Part shown: positions 1 through 8,060 of the stretch, piece after piece
How the letters are laid out: every line of letters begins with the position of its first letter
How positions within the stretch are numbered: position 1 is the stretch's first letter
DNA from: Micromonospora parva
Lineage (GTDB): Bacteria; Actinomycetota; Actinomycetes; Mycobacteriales; Micromonosporaceae
DNA length: 64,000 bases
NCBI RefSeq assembly: GCF_000718515.1
Contig: NZ_JNZS01000002.1
Coordinates: 248,001 to 312,000, forward strand
Reading direction: 5' to 3'
The notes under the pieces: generated by a model
Seen by the model: the letters and a program-made list of their open reading frames with translations, nothing else
The model's database searches: none
What the model was told of the DNA's origin: nothing
Position numbers and translations under genes: made by a program

Positions 1-1
1 C

Positions 2-1981
2 ACCTGCCGTGCGATGGGCGTGCAGACCGTCGCCGTGCACTCGGACGCGGACGCCGACGCGCCGTTCGTCGCCGAAGCCGACCAGGCGGTCCGGCTGCCC
101 GGGAACACGCCGGCCGAGACGTACCTGCGGGTGGATCTGATCCTGGACGCGGCCCGGCGCACCGGCGCGGACGCCGTCCATCCCGGTTACGGGTTTCTCG
201 CCGAGAACGCCGAGTTCGCGGCGGCGGTGACCGACGCCGGCCTGACCTGGGTCGGGCCGCCGGCCAAGGTGATCGCCGCGATGGGCGACAAGCTGGCGGC
301 GAAGGCGCTGCTCGCCGAGGCGGGCGTGCCGATGCTGCCCAGTTGGACCGACCCGGACGAGATCACGGACTTCCCGGTGCTGGTGAAGGCGTCGGCCGGC
401 GGTGGCGGCCGGGGGATGCGGATCGTCCGGACCGCCGACGAGCTGGCCGAGGCGGTCGCCTCCGCGCGCCGCGAGGCGGCTGCCGCGTTCGGCGACGGCA
501 CTGTCTTCATCGAGCGGTACGTCGAGCGCGGCCGGCACGTCGAGGTGCAGATCTTCGGCGACACCCACGGTCGGGTGGTGGCGCTCGGCGACCGGGAATG
601 CTCGATCCAGCGGCGGCACCAGAAGATCGTCGAGGAGGCACCGGCGGTCGTACCGGAGCGGGTGCGGACGGCGTTGCACGAGGCGGCGGTGGCGGCCGGG
701 CGGGCGGTGGACTACCTGGGCGCGGGCACTGTGGAGTTCCTGCTCGCCCCGGGTGGCGAGTTCTTCTTCCTGGAGATGAACACCCGGCTCCAGGTGGAGC
801 ACCCGGTCACCGAGCTGTGCACCGGCCTGGACCTGGTGGGGTTGCAACTGCTCGTCGCCGAGGGTGAGCCGCTGCCGGCGGACCTTCCGGGGAGCACCGG
901 GCACGCGATCGAGGTGCGCCTCTGCGCCGAGGACGCGGCGGCGGGGTGGCGGCCGGACACCGGGACGCTGCACCGGTTCAGCGTCGGCGCGGTGGTGACC
1001 GAGTTCGGTGGGCTGGCCGGGCCGGGGCTGCGGCTCGACTCGGGTGTGGTGGCCGGCTCGGTGGTCGGGGTGCACTACGACTCGATGCTCGCGAAGCTGA
1101 TCGCCTGGGGTCGTACCCGGGCGGAGGCGACCCGGCTGCTGGCCGGCGCGCTGGCCCGGGCCGAGCTGCACGGGGTGACCACGAACCGGGACCTGCTGGT
1201 CCGGGTGCTGCGCAGCCCCGCGTTCGCCGCCGTGGAGATCGACACGGGTTTCCTGGACCGGCACCCTGAGGTCTTCGACCCGCTGCTCCCCACTGACCAG
1301 GTGCCGCTCACCGCCCTCGCCGCCGCGCTGGCGGGCGCGGCGCACCGTCGGGCGACCGCGCCGGTGCTGTCCGGGCTCCCCTCCGGGTGGCGCAACGTGC
1401 CCGCCGTCCCGCAGGTCACCCGCCTCGTCCAGTCGGACGGCCACGAGATCGAGGTCCGCTACCGCCTGGACCGGACCGGCCGGCTCACGGACTGGGGCAG
1501 CACAGCCCCGGGCTCCGACGCCGCTGGGTCGGCGGACCCGCCGGCGGTGGCGCTGGTTCAGGCCGCAGCGGACCGGGTGGTGCTCGACGTCGACGGGGTT
1601 CGGCGCGGGTACCGCGTACACCGGGTGGGGTCGGCTGTCTTCGTGGACGGCCCGGACGGGGCGGCGAGCCTGACCGAGCTGCCGCGCCTTCCCCTGCCCA
1701 CGACGGAAGTGGGTGCGGGGTCGCTGCTCGCGCCGCTGCCCGGCGCCGTGACCCGGGTGCACGTCCAGGTCGGCCAGCGGGTCACGGCCGGCGATCCGCT
1801 GCTCACGTTGGAAGCGATGAAGCTGGAACATCCCGTGCTCGCCCCGATCGACGGTGTGGTCGCCGAGTTGCCGGTGCCGACCGGTGGTCAGGTGCAGGCG
1901 GGCGCAGTGCTGGCCGTCATCGACAGCTCCCCCGCATCCGCCGATCTGGAGCCGTCGAATCCCGAGGAGGACCCCCGATGA
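2..1981 (+). CDS. Acyl-CoA carboxylase biotin carboxylase/BCCP subunit, 5' truncated by window edge
   Basis: Carboxylates biotin using ATP and bicarbonate and carries it on its own C-terminal carrier domain; the partner carboxyltransferase is not in the window. The 5' end is missing: codons from base 2 read TCRAMGVQTVAV, which in the family lies about 15 residues after the start. Counting from the Met at base 14, the ATP-grasp glycine loop GGGGRGMRI is near residue 129, EMNTRLQVEHPVTE near 254, and the biotinyl motif EAMKLEH near 601-607 (Lys about 603). The stop overlaps the next start by 4 bases (ATGA), so the two are co-translated. The acyl-CoA dehydrogenase partner suggests methylcrotonyl-CoA carboxylase alpha (leucine degradation, as M. 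tuberculosis AccA1 with FadE19); that specificity is inference, and propionyl- or acetyl-CoA carboxylase remains possible. Confidence 0.93.
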   Translation, partial: TCRAMGVQTVAVHSDADADAPFVAEADQAVRLPGNTPAETYLRVDLILDAARRTGADAVHPGYGFLAENAEFAAAVTDAGLTWVGPPAKVIAAMGDKLAAKALLAEAGVPMLPSWTDPDEITDFPVLVKASAGGGGRGMRIVRTADELAEAVASARREAAAAFGDGTVFIERYVERGRHVEVQIFGDTHGRVVALGDRECSIQRRHQKIVEEAPAVVPERVRTALHEAAVAAGRAVDYLGAGTVEFLLAPGGEFFFLEMNTRLQVEHPVTELCTGLDLVGLQLLVAEGEPLPADLPGSTGHAIEVRLCAEDAAAGWRPDTGTLHRFSVGAVVTEFGGLAGPGLRLDSGVVAGSVVGVHYDSMLAKLIAWGRTRAEATRLLAGALARAELHGVTTNRDLLVRVLRSPAFAAVEIDTGFLDRHPEVFDPLLPTDQVPLTALAAALAGAAHRRATAPVLSGLPSGWRNVPAVPQVTRLVQSDGHEIEVRYRLDRTGRLTDWGSTAPGSDAAGSADPPAVALVQAAADRVVLDVDGVRRGYRVHRVGSAVFVDGPDGAASLTELPRLPLPTTEVGAGSLLAPLPGAVTRVHVQVGQRVTAGDPLLTLEAMKLEHPVLAPIDGVVAELPVPTGGQVQAGAVLAVIDSSPASADLEPSNPEEDPR

Positions 1982-3141
1982 CCTTCGACCTCACCCCCGA
2001 GCAGGACCAGTTGCGCGACGCCGTGCGGGCCCTGGGCCGCCGCTACGGCCACGGCTACTTCGTCGAGAAGGCGAAGGCCGGTGAGCACACCACCGAGTTG
2101 TGGGCCGAGGCGGGACGGCTCGGCTACCTGGGGGTCAACATCCCCACCGAGTACGGTGGCGGGGGCGGCGGCATCACCGAACTGGCCATCGTCTGCGAGG
2201 AGTTGGCGGCGGCCGGTTGCCCGTTGCTGCTGCTGGTGGTCTCCCCAGCCATCGCGGCGACCGTGATCAACCGACACGGCACCGAGGAGCAGCGCAAACG
2301 GCACCTGCCGGGCCTGGCCGACGGCTCCCAGAAGATCGTCTTCGCGATCACCGAGCCGGAGGCCGGTTCCAACTTCCACCGGCTCGGCACGGTGGCCCGG
2401 CGCGACGGTGACGACTGGGTGCTCAACGGTCGCAAGTGCTACATCTCCGGAGTCGACGAGGCCGGACACGTGCTGGTGGTGGCGCGTACCGAGGATTCCT
2501 CGACCGGCAAGCTCAAGCCGGCGTTGTTCCTGGTGCCGACCGACGCGGCCGGGCTGACCCGGTCCAAGCTGGACATGGAGATCGTGTCTCCGGAGAACCA
2601 GTTCCTGCTCTACCTGGACGACGTGCGGGTGCCCGCCGACGCGCTGCTCGGTGAGTCGCTGGACGCGGGACTGCCGGCACTCTTCGCCGGGCTCAACCCG
2701 GAGCGGATCACGGTGGCCGCGATGGGCGCCGGCACCGGCCGGTACGCCATCGAGCGGGCCAGCGAGTACACCGCCACCCGCAAGGTCTGGGGTGGTCGGA
2801 CCATCGGCACCCACCAGGGCGTGTCGCACCCGCTGGCCCACGCGGCGGTGCAGGTGGAGCTGGCCCGGCTCATGATCCAGAAGGCGGCCACGCTGTACGA
2901 CGCCGGCCGCGACCTGGAGGCCGGGGTGTCCGGCAACATGGCCAAGTACGCGGCCGGTGAGGCCGCCGCGCTCGCCGTGGACACCGCCGTCCAGGTGCTC
3001 GGCGGGGCCGGCATGACCACCGAGTACGGGGTGGCGACCCTGCTCGGCGCGGTCCGGGCCGGCCGGATCGCCCCGGTCAGCCGCGAGATGATCCTCAACT
3101 TCGTGGCCCAACACGTCCTCGGCCAGGACAAGTCGTACTGA
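1978..3141 (+). CDS. Acyl-CoA dehydrogenase, isovaleryl-CoA-dehydrogenase-like
   Basis: FAD flavoenzyme of 387 aa that makes an alpha,beta-double bond in an acyl-CoA thioester and passes electrons to ETF. Full family length: N-terminal helical domain, beta domain with the signature FAITEPEAGSN near residue 122, and C-terminal helical domain with GGAGMTTEYG. The C-terminal catalytic Glu of the medium-chain type (YEGT motif) is absent; instead NPERITVAA places a Glu near residue 242, the position used by isovaleryl- and long-chain acyl-CoA dehydrogenases. That fits the translationally coupled carboxylase subunit upstream (ATGA overlap at 1978-1981) and a leucine-catabolic operon. Family assignment is firm; substrate is inferred. 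Confidence 0.9.
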   Translation: MTFDLTPEQDQLRDAVRALGRRYGHGYFVEKAKAGEHTTELWAEAGRLGYLGVNIPTEYGGGGGGITELAIVCEELAAAGCPLLLLVVSPAIAATVINRHGTEEQRKRHLPGLADGSQKIVFAITEPEAGSNFHRLGTVARRDGDDWVLNGRKCYISGVDEAGHVLVVARTEDSSTGKLKPALFLVPTDAAGLTRSKLDMEIVSPENQFLLYLDDVRVPADALLGESLDAGLPALFAGLNPERITVAAMGAGTGRYAIERASEYTATRKVWGGRTIGTHQGVSHPLAHAAVQVELARLMIQKAATLYDAGRDLEAGVSGNMAKYAAGEAAALAVDTAVQVLGGAGMTTEYGVATLLGAVRAGRIAPVSREMILNFVAQHVLGQDKSY

Positions 3142-3161
3142 CCCGGCCTGCACGGCCACGC

Positions 3162-3230
3162 CGATCTTGCAGTTTCGGTCGTCGATATGCGTGAGATGCC
3201 CTTTACGTCGGGACAGTAAGTGCAAGATCG
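3162..3230. repeat. Intergenic palindrome, family A copy 1
   Basis: Ten-base arms CGATCTTGCA and TGCAAGATCG enclose about 49 bases, between two convergent gene ends. The same arms recur at 12583, 35760 and 54796. The position suits a bidirectional terminator or a small non-autonomous repeat, but there is no clear T-tract. Confidence 0.8.
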
Positions 3231-3252
3231 CGGCATAAGGGGCGGGACGGGG

Positions 3253-4467
3253 TCAGGCCGGCGTACGGCAGGCGGCGTCGATGCGGTGGACCGGGCGGAC
3301 CCGACGGCCCATGCCCTCCAACAGTGAATCCTCGACGTGGAAGTCGTGAATGCGCAGTTGGTAGCGGGGCAACTCCTCCTCGCTCGGGCACAGCACCTGG
3401 GCGCGGACCTGATCGACAGGGACGTACCGGACCCCACCCCGTTCCTGGAGAATCACCATGTTGACGTCGTCGGTGGTGACCACGTGCCCGCGGACGTCCT
3501 CGGTGGGCCCACTCTCCGGGCCCACGGTGGTGACGGTCAGCGGCAGCACCGGTGTGCTGATCACCGGCACCGCTGCCCAGACCAGGGTGGCGAGCACCGC
3601 CACCTCGGTCACCGACGCCAGCGGCCGGATCACCATGCCCGGCAGCGGCCCCGCGATGAACAGGGCCAGCAGCGGAGGCACCACGATGAGCGCCAGCACC
3701 AGCCACTCGCCACCCTGCTGCACCGCCGCACGCAGAGTCGGCAGCATCAGCCAGCCGTACCCGGCAAGCAGCGCGCCGATCAGCAGCAGCCGAGGCACCA
3801 CCCGTTCGTGCAGCCGCCCGGGGCGCAGCTGGAACGCGGCCACGAACGCCGGCAACAGCAGCGGAAGGTAGAGCAACGGCCAGGTGATCAGGGCGAGCAG
3901 GAAGCTGGCCAGCACCACCCAGGCCGGCGTGATGTCGGCCCAACGGGCGAAGAGCGGGCGACGCCGGGCGCCCGGCGGGAGTCGGTCCGCGCTGACGGCC
4001 AGCACCGCGCCGAGCGCGAACACCGCGACCAGGCCGGTGGAGAGCAGCCGGGCCGCCGTGGTCAGGAAGCCGGCGAGCAGGTTGACCGGCCCGACGTTGG
4101 CCACCAGCAGCAGCGTGGTCTGAAGCTCGCCGCCGGCCTCCACGCCGAGGCGGAGCACCGAGAAGATCGCGGGTACGCCCACCACGGCGGTCCAGAACGA
4201 CTGGCTGGCCCGGGCCCGCCGCTCCGCCGGATCCCAGCGGACCCGCCCGGGCTGCACCTCGGCGACGACCGGTTCGGCCGGTTCGGCGACCGGCACGGCG
4301 GCCGGCCAGGCGACCTCACCGTCCGGTCCGGCCGGTGGAGGGTCGACGACCGGTGCTGCGGTGACCGTACCGTCGACTCTCGGCGCCTCGGCAGCGCCGC
4401 CGGGCACGGAGCTGCGGGGCGGCGGCACCGGCCCGTCGCCGCCGGTGGCGGTCGGTGCCGCGCTCAC
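3253..4467 (-). CDS. Multispanning membrane protein coupled to an amino-acid-binding lipoprotein
   Basis: Unrecognised protein of 404 aa. A Pro/Ala-rich N-terminal region of about 80 residues is followed by roughly seven hydrophobic spans (for example FWTAVVGVPAIFSVLRLG, ITPAWVVLASFLLALITWP, VVPRLLLIGALLAGYGWLML) and a soluble C-terminal domain of about 85 residues (from ESGPTEDVRGHVV). I see no ABC-permease EAA loop. The GTG start at 4467 is chosen because it overlaps the upstream stop as GTGA, giving tight translational coupling to the solute-binding lipoprotein. A binding protein paired with a non-ABC membrane protein resembles the mycobacterial GlnH-GlnX sensor pair, so a signalling or gating role is possible; this is inference. 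Confidence 0.75.
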   Translation of the reverse strand: MSAAPTATGGDGPVPPPRSSVPGGAAEAPRVDGTVTAAPVVDPPPAGPDGEVAWPAAVPVAEPAEPVVAEVQPGRVRWDPAERRARASQSFWTAVVGVPAIFSVLRLGVEAGGELQTTLLLVANVGPVNLLAGFLTTAARLLSTGLVAVFALGAVLAVSADRLPPGARRRPLFARWADITPAWVVLASFLLALITWPLLYLPLLLPAFVAAFQLRPGRLHERVVPRLLLIGALLAGYGWLMLPTLRAAVQQGGEWLVLALIVVPPLLALFIAGPLPGMVIRPLASVTEVAVLATLVWAAVPVISTPVLPLTVTTVGPESGPTEDVRGHVVTTDDVNMVILQERGGVRYVPVDQVRAQVLCPSEEELPRYQLRIHDFHVEDSLLEGMGRRVRPVHRIDAACRTPA

Positions 4468-5405
4468 TTCGCGGGCGCCTTGTCGTCGAAGTCGACGAGC
4501 TTCGGCACCTCCAGCGGCTGCGGCTGGCGCTTCTCGGCCTTCAGCCACGGGCCGAGGGTTCGGTTGTACGCGGTCTGCCAGGGGCTGGCATCCCCGTCGC
4601 GACCCTGCTCGTAGCTCTTCTGCAGGAAGTACGCGACCAGGTCGCGCAGCGCGGGATCACCGATAGGCACGCCGATGCCCAGCAACTCGCTGGTGCCGAA
4701 CGGCATGTCGACGATCTCGAACTCCTTGGGGAAGCTGGCCAGGAAGCCGGCGAGGATCGACTCGTCGGAGCTGACCGCGTCGTAGCGGCCCTTCCGGATG
4801 CCGTCGACGCAGTCGCCGACGTTCTTGACCACGAACGTCTTGACCTGGTGCTTCTCCAACTCGGCCTCGGTGGTGGAGCCGCCGCTGGTGCAGACCTTGT
4901 AGGCCGGGTCGCGCAGGTCCTCAATGGTGCGGATCTTGTCCTTGAGTCGGACCGGCACCATCACCTCCTGCGTGGTGACGAAGTACGGCCCGGCGAAGCT
5001 GACCAGCTTCTTACGGTCCTCGGTCATGGAGAAGCTGGACACCACCAGGTCGACGGTGCCGCCCTGGAGTGACGGGATGCGGTCCTCGGTGGCGACCGAC
5101 ACGAACTCCAGCCGCTGCTCACCCTCGTAGCCGAGGGAGGCCGCGATGTACCGGGCGATCTCGACGTCGAACCCGACGTGCTGGCCGTTTCGCAACTCAC
5201 CCATGAGCGGCTCGTTCGTGGCGACACCGATGCGCAGCTTCGACTGGCCGTAGATGTGGGTCTCGCGCATCTTCTCCTGCACCGACAACAACTCCGGTTC
5301 CTTGCGGCTGTCGCAACCGGCGGCAGCGGCCAGGGTGAGAGTCAGGGCGACCGCCAGCGTCGACGCGATCGAGCGGAGCCGGGATTGCGAACTGCCTGAG
5401 CTCAT
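4464..5405 (-). CDS. Amino-acid (glutamate-type) solute-binding lipoprotein, family 3
   Basis: Extracytoplasmic binding protein of 313 aa. The signal peptide ends in a lipobox (LAAAAGC, Cys31), predicting a diacylglyceryl anchor. The mature part has the SBP family 3 pattern: LRIGVATNEPLMGE, a FDVEIARYIA segment, EDRIPSLQGGTVDLVVSSFS and TEDRKKLVSFAGPYF, typical of Glu/Asp/Gln binders. ATG at 5405 is preferred over more distal in-frame Mets because it directly begins the signal peptide and has GAGG seven bases upstream. No ABC ATPase or canonical permease follows; instead it is coupled through GTGA to a multispanning membrane protein. It may therefore sense amino acids rather than import them (inference), as the GlnH protein of the mycobacterial PknG pathway does. 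Confidence 0.88.
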   Translation of the reverse strand: MSSGSSQSRLRSIASTLAVALTLTLAAAAGCDSRKEPELLSVQEKMRETHIYGQSKLRIGVATNEPLMGELRNGQHVGFDVEIARYIAASLGYEGEQRLEFVSVATEDRIPSLQGGTVDLVVSSFSMTEDRKKLVSFAGPYFVTTQEVMVPVRLKDKIRTIEDLRDPAYKVCTSGGSTTEAELEKHQVKTFVVKNVGDCVDGIRKGRYDAVSSDESILAGFLASFPKEFEIVDMPFGTSELLGIGVPIGDPALRDLVAYFLQKSYEQGRDGDASPWQTAYNRTLGPWLKAEKRQPQPLEVPKLVDFDDKAPAK

Positions 5406-5574
5406 GGGCGACCTCGCTGCCGGAAGAGCCTGCGGGACACTGAGAGTAGCGGTTCTTGTCCAGTCCGTGTGGGTGCCGTGGGCCATGTCGGCCGGGTCGG
5501 CCGGGATCGACGCCGATCGGCACGACAGTCGGCTCTGCGGTTGACAGCCGGCCTCGTCACGACATGCTGGACGG

Positions 5575-5916
5575 GTGAGCCGATTGCCCAGACCCGATGC
5601 GCGCACAGTGGCGGTGCTCGCGGCGCTCGGAGCCCTTGCGCCGCTGGTCATGCTGGTCGTGTGGCGCCGGCAGGATCTGCTCGGCGTGGTTCTCGCGCTG
5701 CTCTGCGTGCTGATGACCATGGTCGCCGGGGTGGCCGTCTCCGCCGCTCGTCAGGTCGACGGTCCGGAGCCGGTGGACCGGTCGGCAGCCGTCGGGCCGC
5801 CCGAGCTGATGCCGTACGGCATCGACGCGGACACCCTCGACGCGTTGGACAGTCGGGACGCGTTGCGTGCGGTGCGTGACCGCCGACGCGGGTCGAACGG
5901 CCTCAGCGGCCGGTGA
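5575..5916 (+). CDS. Small two-span membrane protein, unknown function
   Basis: 113-aa protein starting at GTG 5575. Two closely spaced hydrophobic spans (about residues 10-29 and 35-57; VAVLAALGALAPLVMLVVW and LLGVVLALLCVLMTMVAGVAV) are followed by a polar tail ending in a basic stretch (RAVRDRRRGSNGLSGR). I recognise no family. It points toward the kinase gene and the two 3' ends overlap by 14 bases, so transcription is convergent. The gene sits between the binding-protein pair and the kinase, which are both on the other strand. Confidence 0.65.
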   Translation: MSRLPRPDARTVAVLAALGALAPLVMLVVWRRQDLLGVVLALLCVLMTMVAGVAVSAARQVDGPEPVDRSAAVGPPELMPYGIDADTLDALDSRDALRAVRDRRRGSNGLSGR

Positions 5917-7399
5917 GCGTGGGCGCGGTGAGGGCGTCCACGCCGCGCCCCGCCAGACACCGGTAGGTCCGGTCGATGCTGCCGTCGACCGGCGGTAGCA
6001 CCTCCAGGTGCCAGCCGGTCACCTCGGCGATCCCGGTGGTCAGCCGGAACGTGGTGACGCTGCACACCTGCCGCACCGGTTCAGCGGCGGCCACCTCGTC
6101 GTAGGTGGCGCCGACCAGCGACACCGGCAGGATGCCCTCGGCGTACGTCTCCCAGGTGTGTCGGCCGGCGCAGGACAGCCGGGCCGCCTCGGCGCGGCTG
6201 CCGCGGATCCGCATCGGGCCGAAGCACTCCAGCTCGGGCAGGCACCGGGCGCCCTCGGGCAGGGCGGTGGGCCCACCGGTGCCGGTCGCGCAGCCGGGCA
6301 ACGGCCCGGTCGCCGGCGCGGCGATCTGGGTGGCGGACGGGTACGGGGTGGGTGGTGGCGCCCGGTCCGCGACCCAGGCCCCGGCGGTCGCGGAGGCGGC
6401 CAGGGCGAGCACCCCGATGCCGCCGAAGAGCCACCGCCGCCAACGCCGGCCGGTGGAGAGGGTCGGCTGGGTGTCCTCAACGGGTGGGCGGGGCACCGGC
6501 TGGCTGGCCGCGTACGGGCCGGACAGCGTCGCGCCCCCGCTGATCGGAGCGCCGCTGACCGGTGCCGACGGCGAGCCGAGCGGCAGGTTGCTGAGCAGGT
6601 CGTGCAACTCCAGGGCGGAGGGGCGCTCGCCCGGGTCGTTGGCCATGCCCGCGCGCAGCACGTCGATCAGCTCGTCCGGCACGCCCGGCAGGGCGGGGAG
6701 CGGCTGGTTGAACATCTCCAGCACGGTGACCAGGCTCGGGTTGCGCTCGGACTGCCAGCGCGGCGGTCGGCCGTGCATCACCGCGTAGAGGGTGGCGCAG
6801 AGCGCGTACACGTCGACGGCCGGCGATGGCGGGCTGTGGCTGAACATCTCCGGCGGCGCGTACGCCGGGGTGAGCACCTCGAGGGTGACCGAGGCGTCCC
6901 GGTGCTCGGCGAGGACGGCGAGCCCGAAGTCGGCGAGCACCGCCGAGTTGAAGCCCGAGTAGAGGATGTTGGCCGGTTTCACGTCCCGGTGCAGCACCCC
7001 GGCGGCGTGCGAGTGGGCCAGGGCGTCCGCGATCTTGATGCCCAGGTCGCGGGCCTCCACCGGGCCCAGCGGCGAGGTGCGCATCCGTTCGGCGTACGAG
7101 CCGTCGCAGAGTTCCATGATCAGGTAGGGGTGCTGATCGATGGTGACCCCCACGTCGAAGAGGTCCACCACGTGCGGGTGTGACGACATCCGCCCGGCGG
7201 CCCGCGCCTCGCGCAGGAAGCGGGCCTGGTCGCGCTCGCTGTCCAGCGTCCGGTTCTCGACCTTGACGGCGACCTCGCGGTCCACGGAGATCTGGGTGGC
7301 TTGGTAGACGGTCGCGTACCCGCCCCGGGCAAAGACCCGCAAATCAGTCAGGCCGGGCACGATCGGCACGCGCACGCCGCCGGTCGGGGAGTCGGTCAC
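5903..7399 (-). CDS. Membrane Ser/Thr protein kinase with Cys-rich extracellular domain
   Basis: PknB-type kinase of 498 aa from a GTG start. The Gly-rich loop ARGGYATVYQA is near residues 24-34, the ATP Lys in VAVKVE at 46, the catalytic loop HRDVKPAN at 137-144 and DFG at 157-159, so it should be active. A Pro-rich linker leads to one membrane span (about 324-344). The outer domain of about 150 residues has six Cys and no PASTA repeats; CAGRHTWETYA resembles the C-x2-H-x2-E pattern of actinobacterial septum-formation domains (tentative). It lies one gene from the amino-acid-binding lipoprotein/membrane protein pair, so it could receive or parallel that signal; this is not shown by the sequence. 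Confidence 0.92.
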   Translation of the reverse strand: MTDSPTGGVRVPIVPGLTDLRVFARGGYATVYQATQISVDREVAVKVENRTLDSERDQARFLREARAAGRMSSHPHVVDLFDVGVTIDQHPYLIMELCDGSYAERMRTSPLGPVEARDLGIKIADALAHSHAAGVLHRDVKPANILYSGFNSAVLADFGLAVLAEHRDASVTLEVLTPAYAPPEMFSHSPPSPAVDVYALCATLYAVMHGRPPRWQSERNPSLVTVLEMFNQPLPALPGVPDELIDVLRAGMANDPGERPSALELHDLLSNLPLGSPSAPVSGAPISGGATLSGPYAASQPVPRPPVEDTQPTLSTGRRWRRWLFGGIGVLALAASATAGAWVADRAPPPTPYPSATQIAAPATGPLPGCATGTGGPTALPEGARCLPELECFGPMRIRGSRAEAARLSCAGRHTWETYAEGILPVSLVGATYDEVAAAEPVRQVCSVTTFRLTTGIAEVTGWHLEVLPPVDGSIDRTYRCLAGRGVDALTAPTLTGR

Positions 7400-7429
7400 C
7401 GCTCGAAAATACCCAACCCGACCGATGGC

Positions 7430-7933
7430 TCAGCGCGCCGCGTCCGCCGGAGCCGCACCGGTGGGACCGGTACCCTCCTCGGCGACCGCGGTCGTCCCGG
7501 CACCCTCGGACGTTCCGGACCCGCCGGCCGGGATGCCCCGTCGGGCATCCAGACGCAGACCGATGGCGGTGGCGACCGCGCCCAGCCCCTCCCACGCCGC
7601 CACCCCGAAGAACCGGTCGGGAGCGATGTCGGCCAGCACCGCGATGGTGAACACGGTGAACGTGACCAGCCGGAAGACCACTGTGAAGCGGAAGAACACC
7701 CGCCACTCGGTCACCGTGGCGAGCAGGTAGTAGACGCCCATGTTGAACGCCGCCATCGACGACGCCAGCAGGAACGTCCCGGTGTGGTCACCGACGGCCC
7801 GCGTCGCCGGCACCTCGAACCCGAGCATGCGCAGCTGTGCCTCCGGCCAGAGCAGCCCGACCGCGCCCATCACCAGCGCCAGCACGCCGAAGACCGCGAT
7901 GGTCCAGCCCGCGATGGATCGCGGCAGCTTCAT
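7430..7933 (-). CDS. Four-span membrane protein, unknown function
   Basis: 167-aa protein with about four hydrophobic spans: GWTIAVFGVLALVMGAVGLL near 9-28, FLLASSMAAFNMGVYYLLA near 54-72, then VVFRLVTFTVFTIAVLA and FFGVAAWEGLGAVATAIGL, followed by a Gly/Ala/Thr-rich cytoplasmic tail. The start MKLPRSIAGW is preceded by GGAGG-like bases (RC of cctccc near 7941). I recognise no catalytic motif. It lies 30 bases upstream of the kinase start in the same direction, so the two may be co-transcribed. An inverted repeat 28-57 bases upstream could be its operator. Confidence 0.7.
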   Translation of the reverse strand: MKLPRSIAGWTIAVFGVLALVMGAVGLLWPEAQLRMLGFEVPATRAVGDHTGTFLLASSMAAFNMGVYYLLATVTEWRVFFRFTVVFRLVTFTVFTIAVLADIAPDRFFGVAAWEGLGAVATAIGLRLDARRGIPAGGSGTSEGAGTTAVAEEGTGPTGAAPADAAR

Positions 7934-7960
7934 GAAGGGCCTCCCCAGGCACGGCGACGG

Positions 7961-7990
7961 TCACCACTGTGGACCCGTACGCGGTGGTGA
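7961..7990. promoter_or_regulatory. Inverted repeat upstream of the four-span membrane protein
   Basis: TCACCAC and GTGGTGA, 16 bases apart, lie 28-57 bases upstream of the start at 7933. Spacing and position suit a dimeric repressor or activator site; the regulator is unknown. Confidence 0.3.
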
Positions 7991-8060
7991 CACGCTAGCC
8001 CCTCACCCCGGGCACCACATCCCCAGAACCGGCAGAACCTGCACCCTCCCCGGGACGGGT

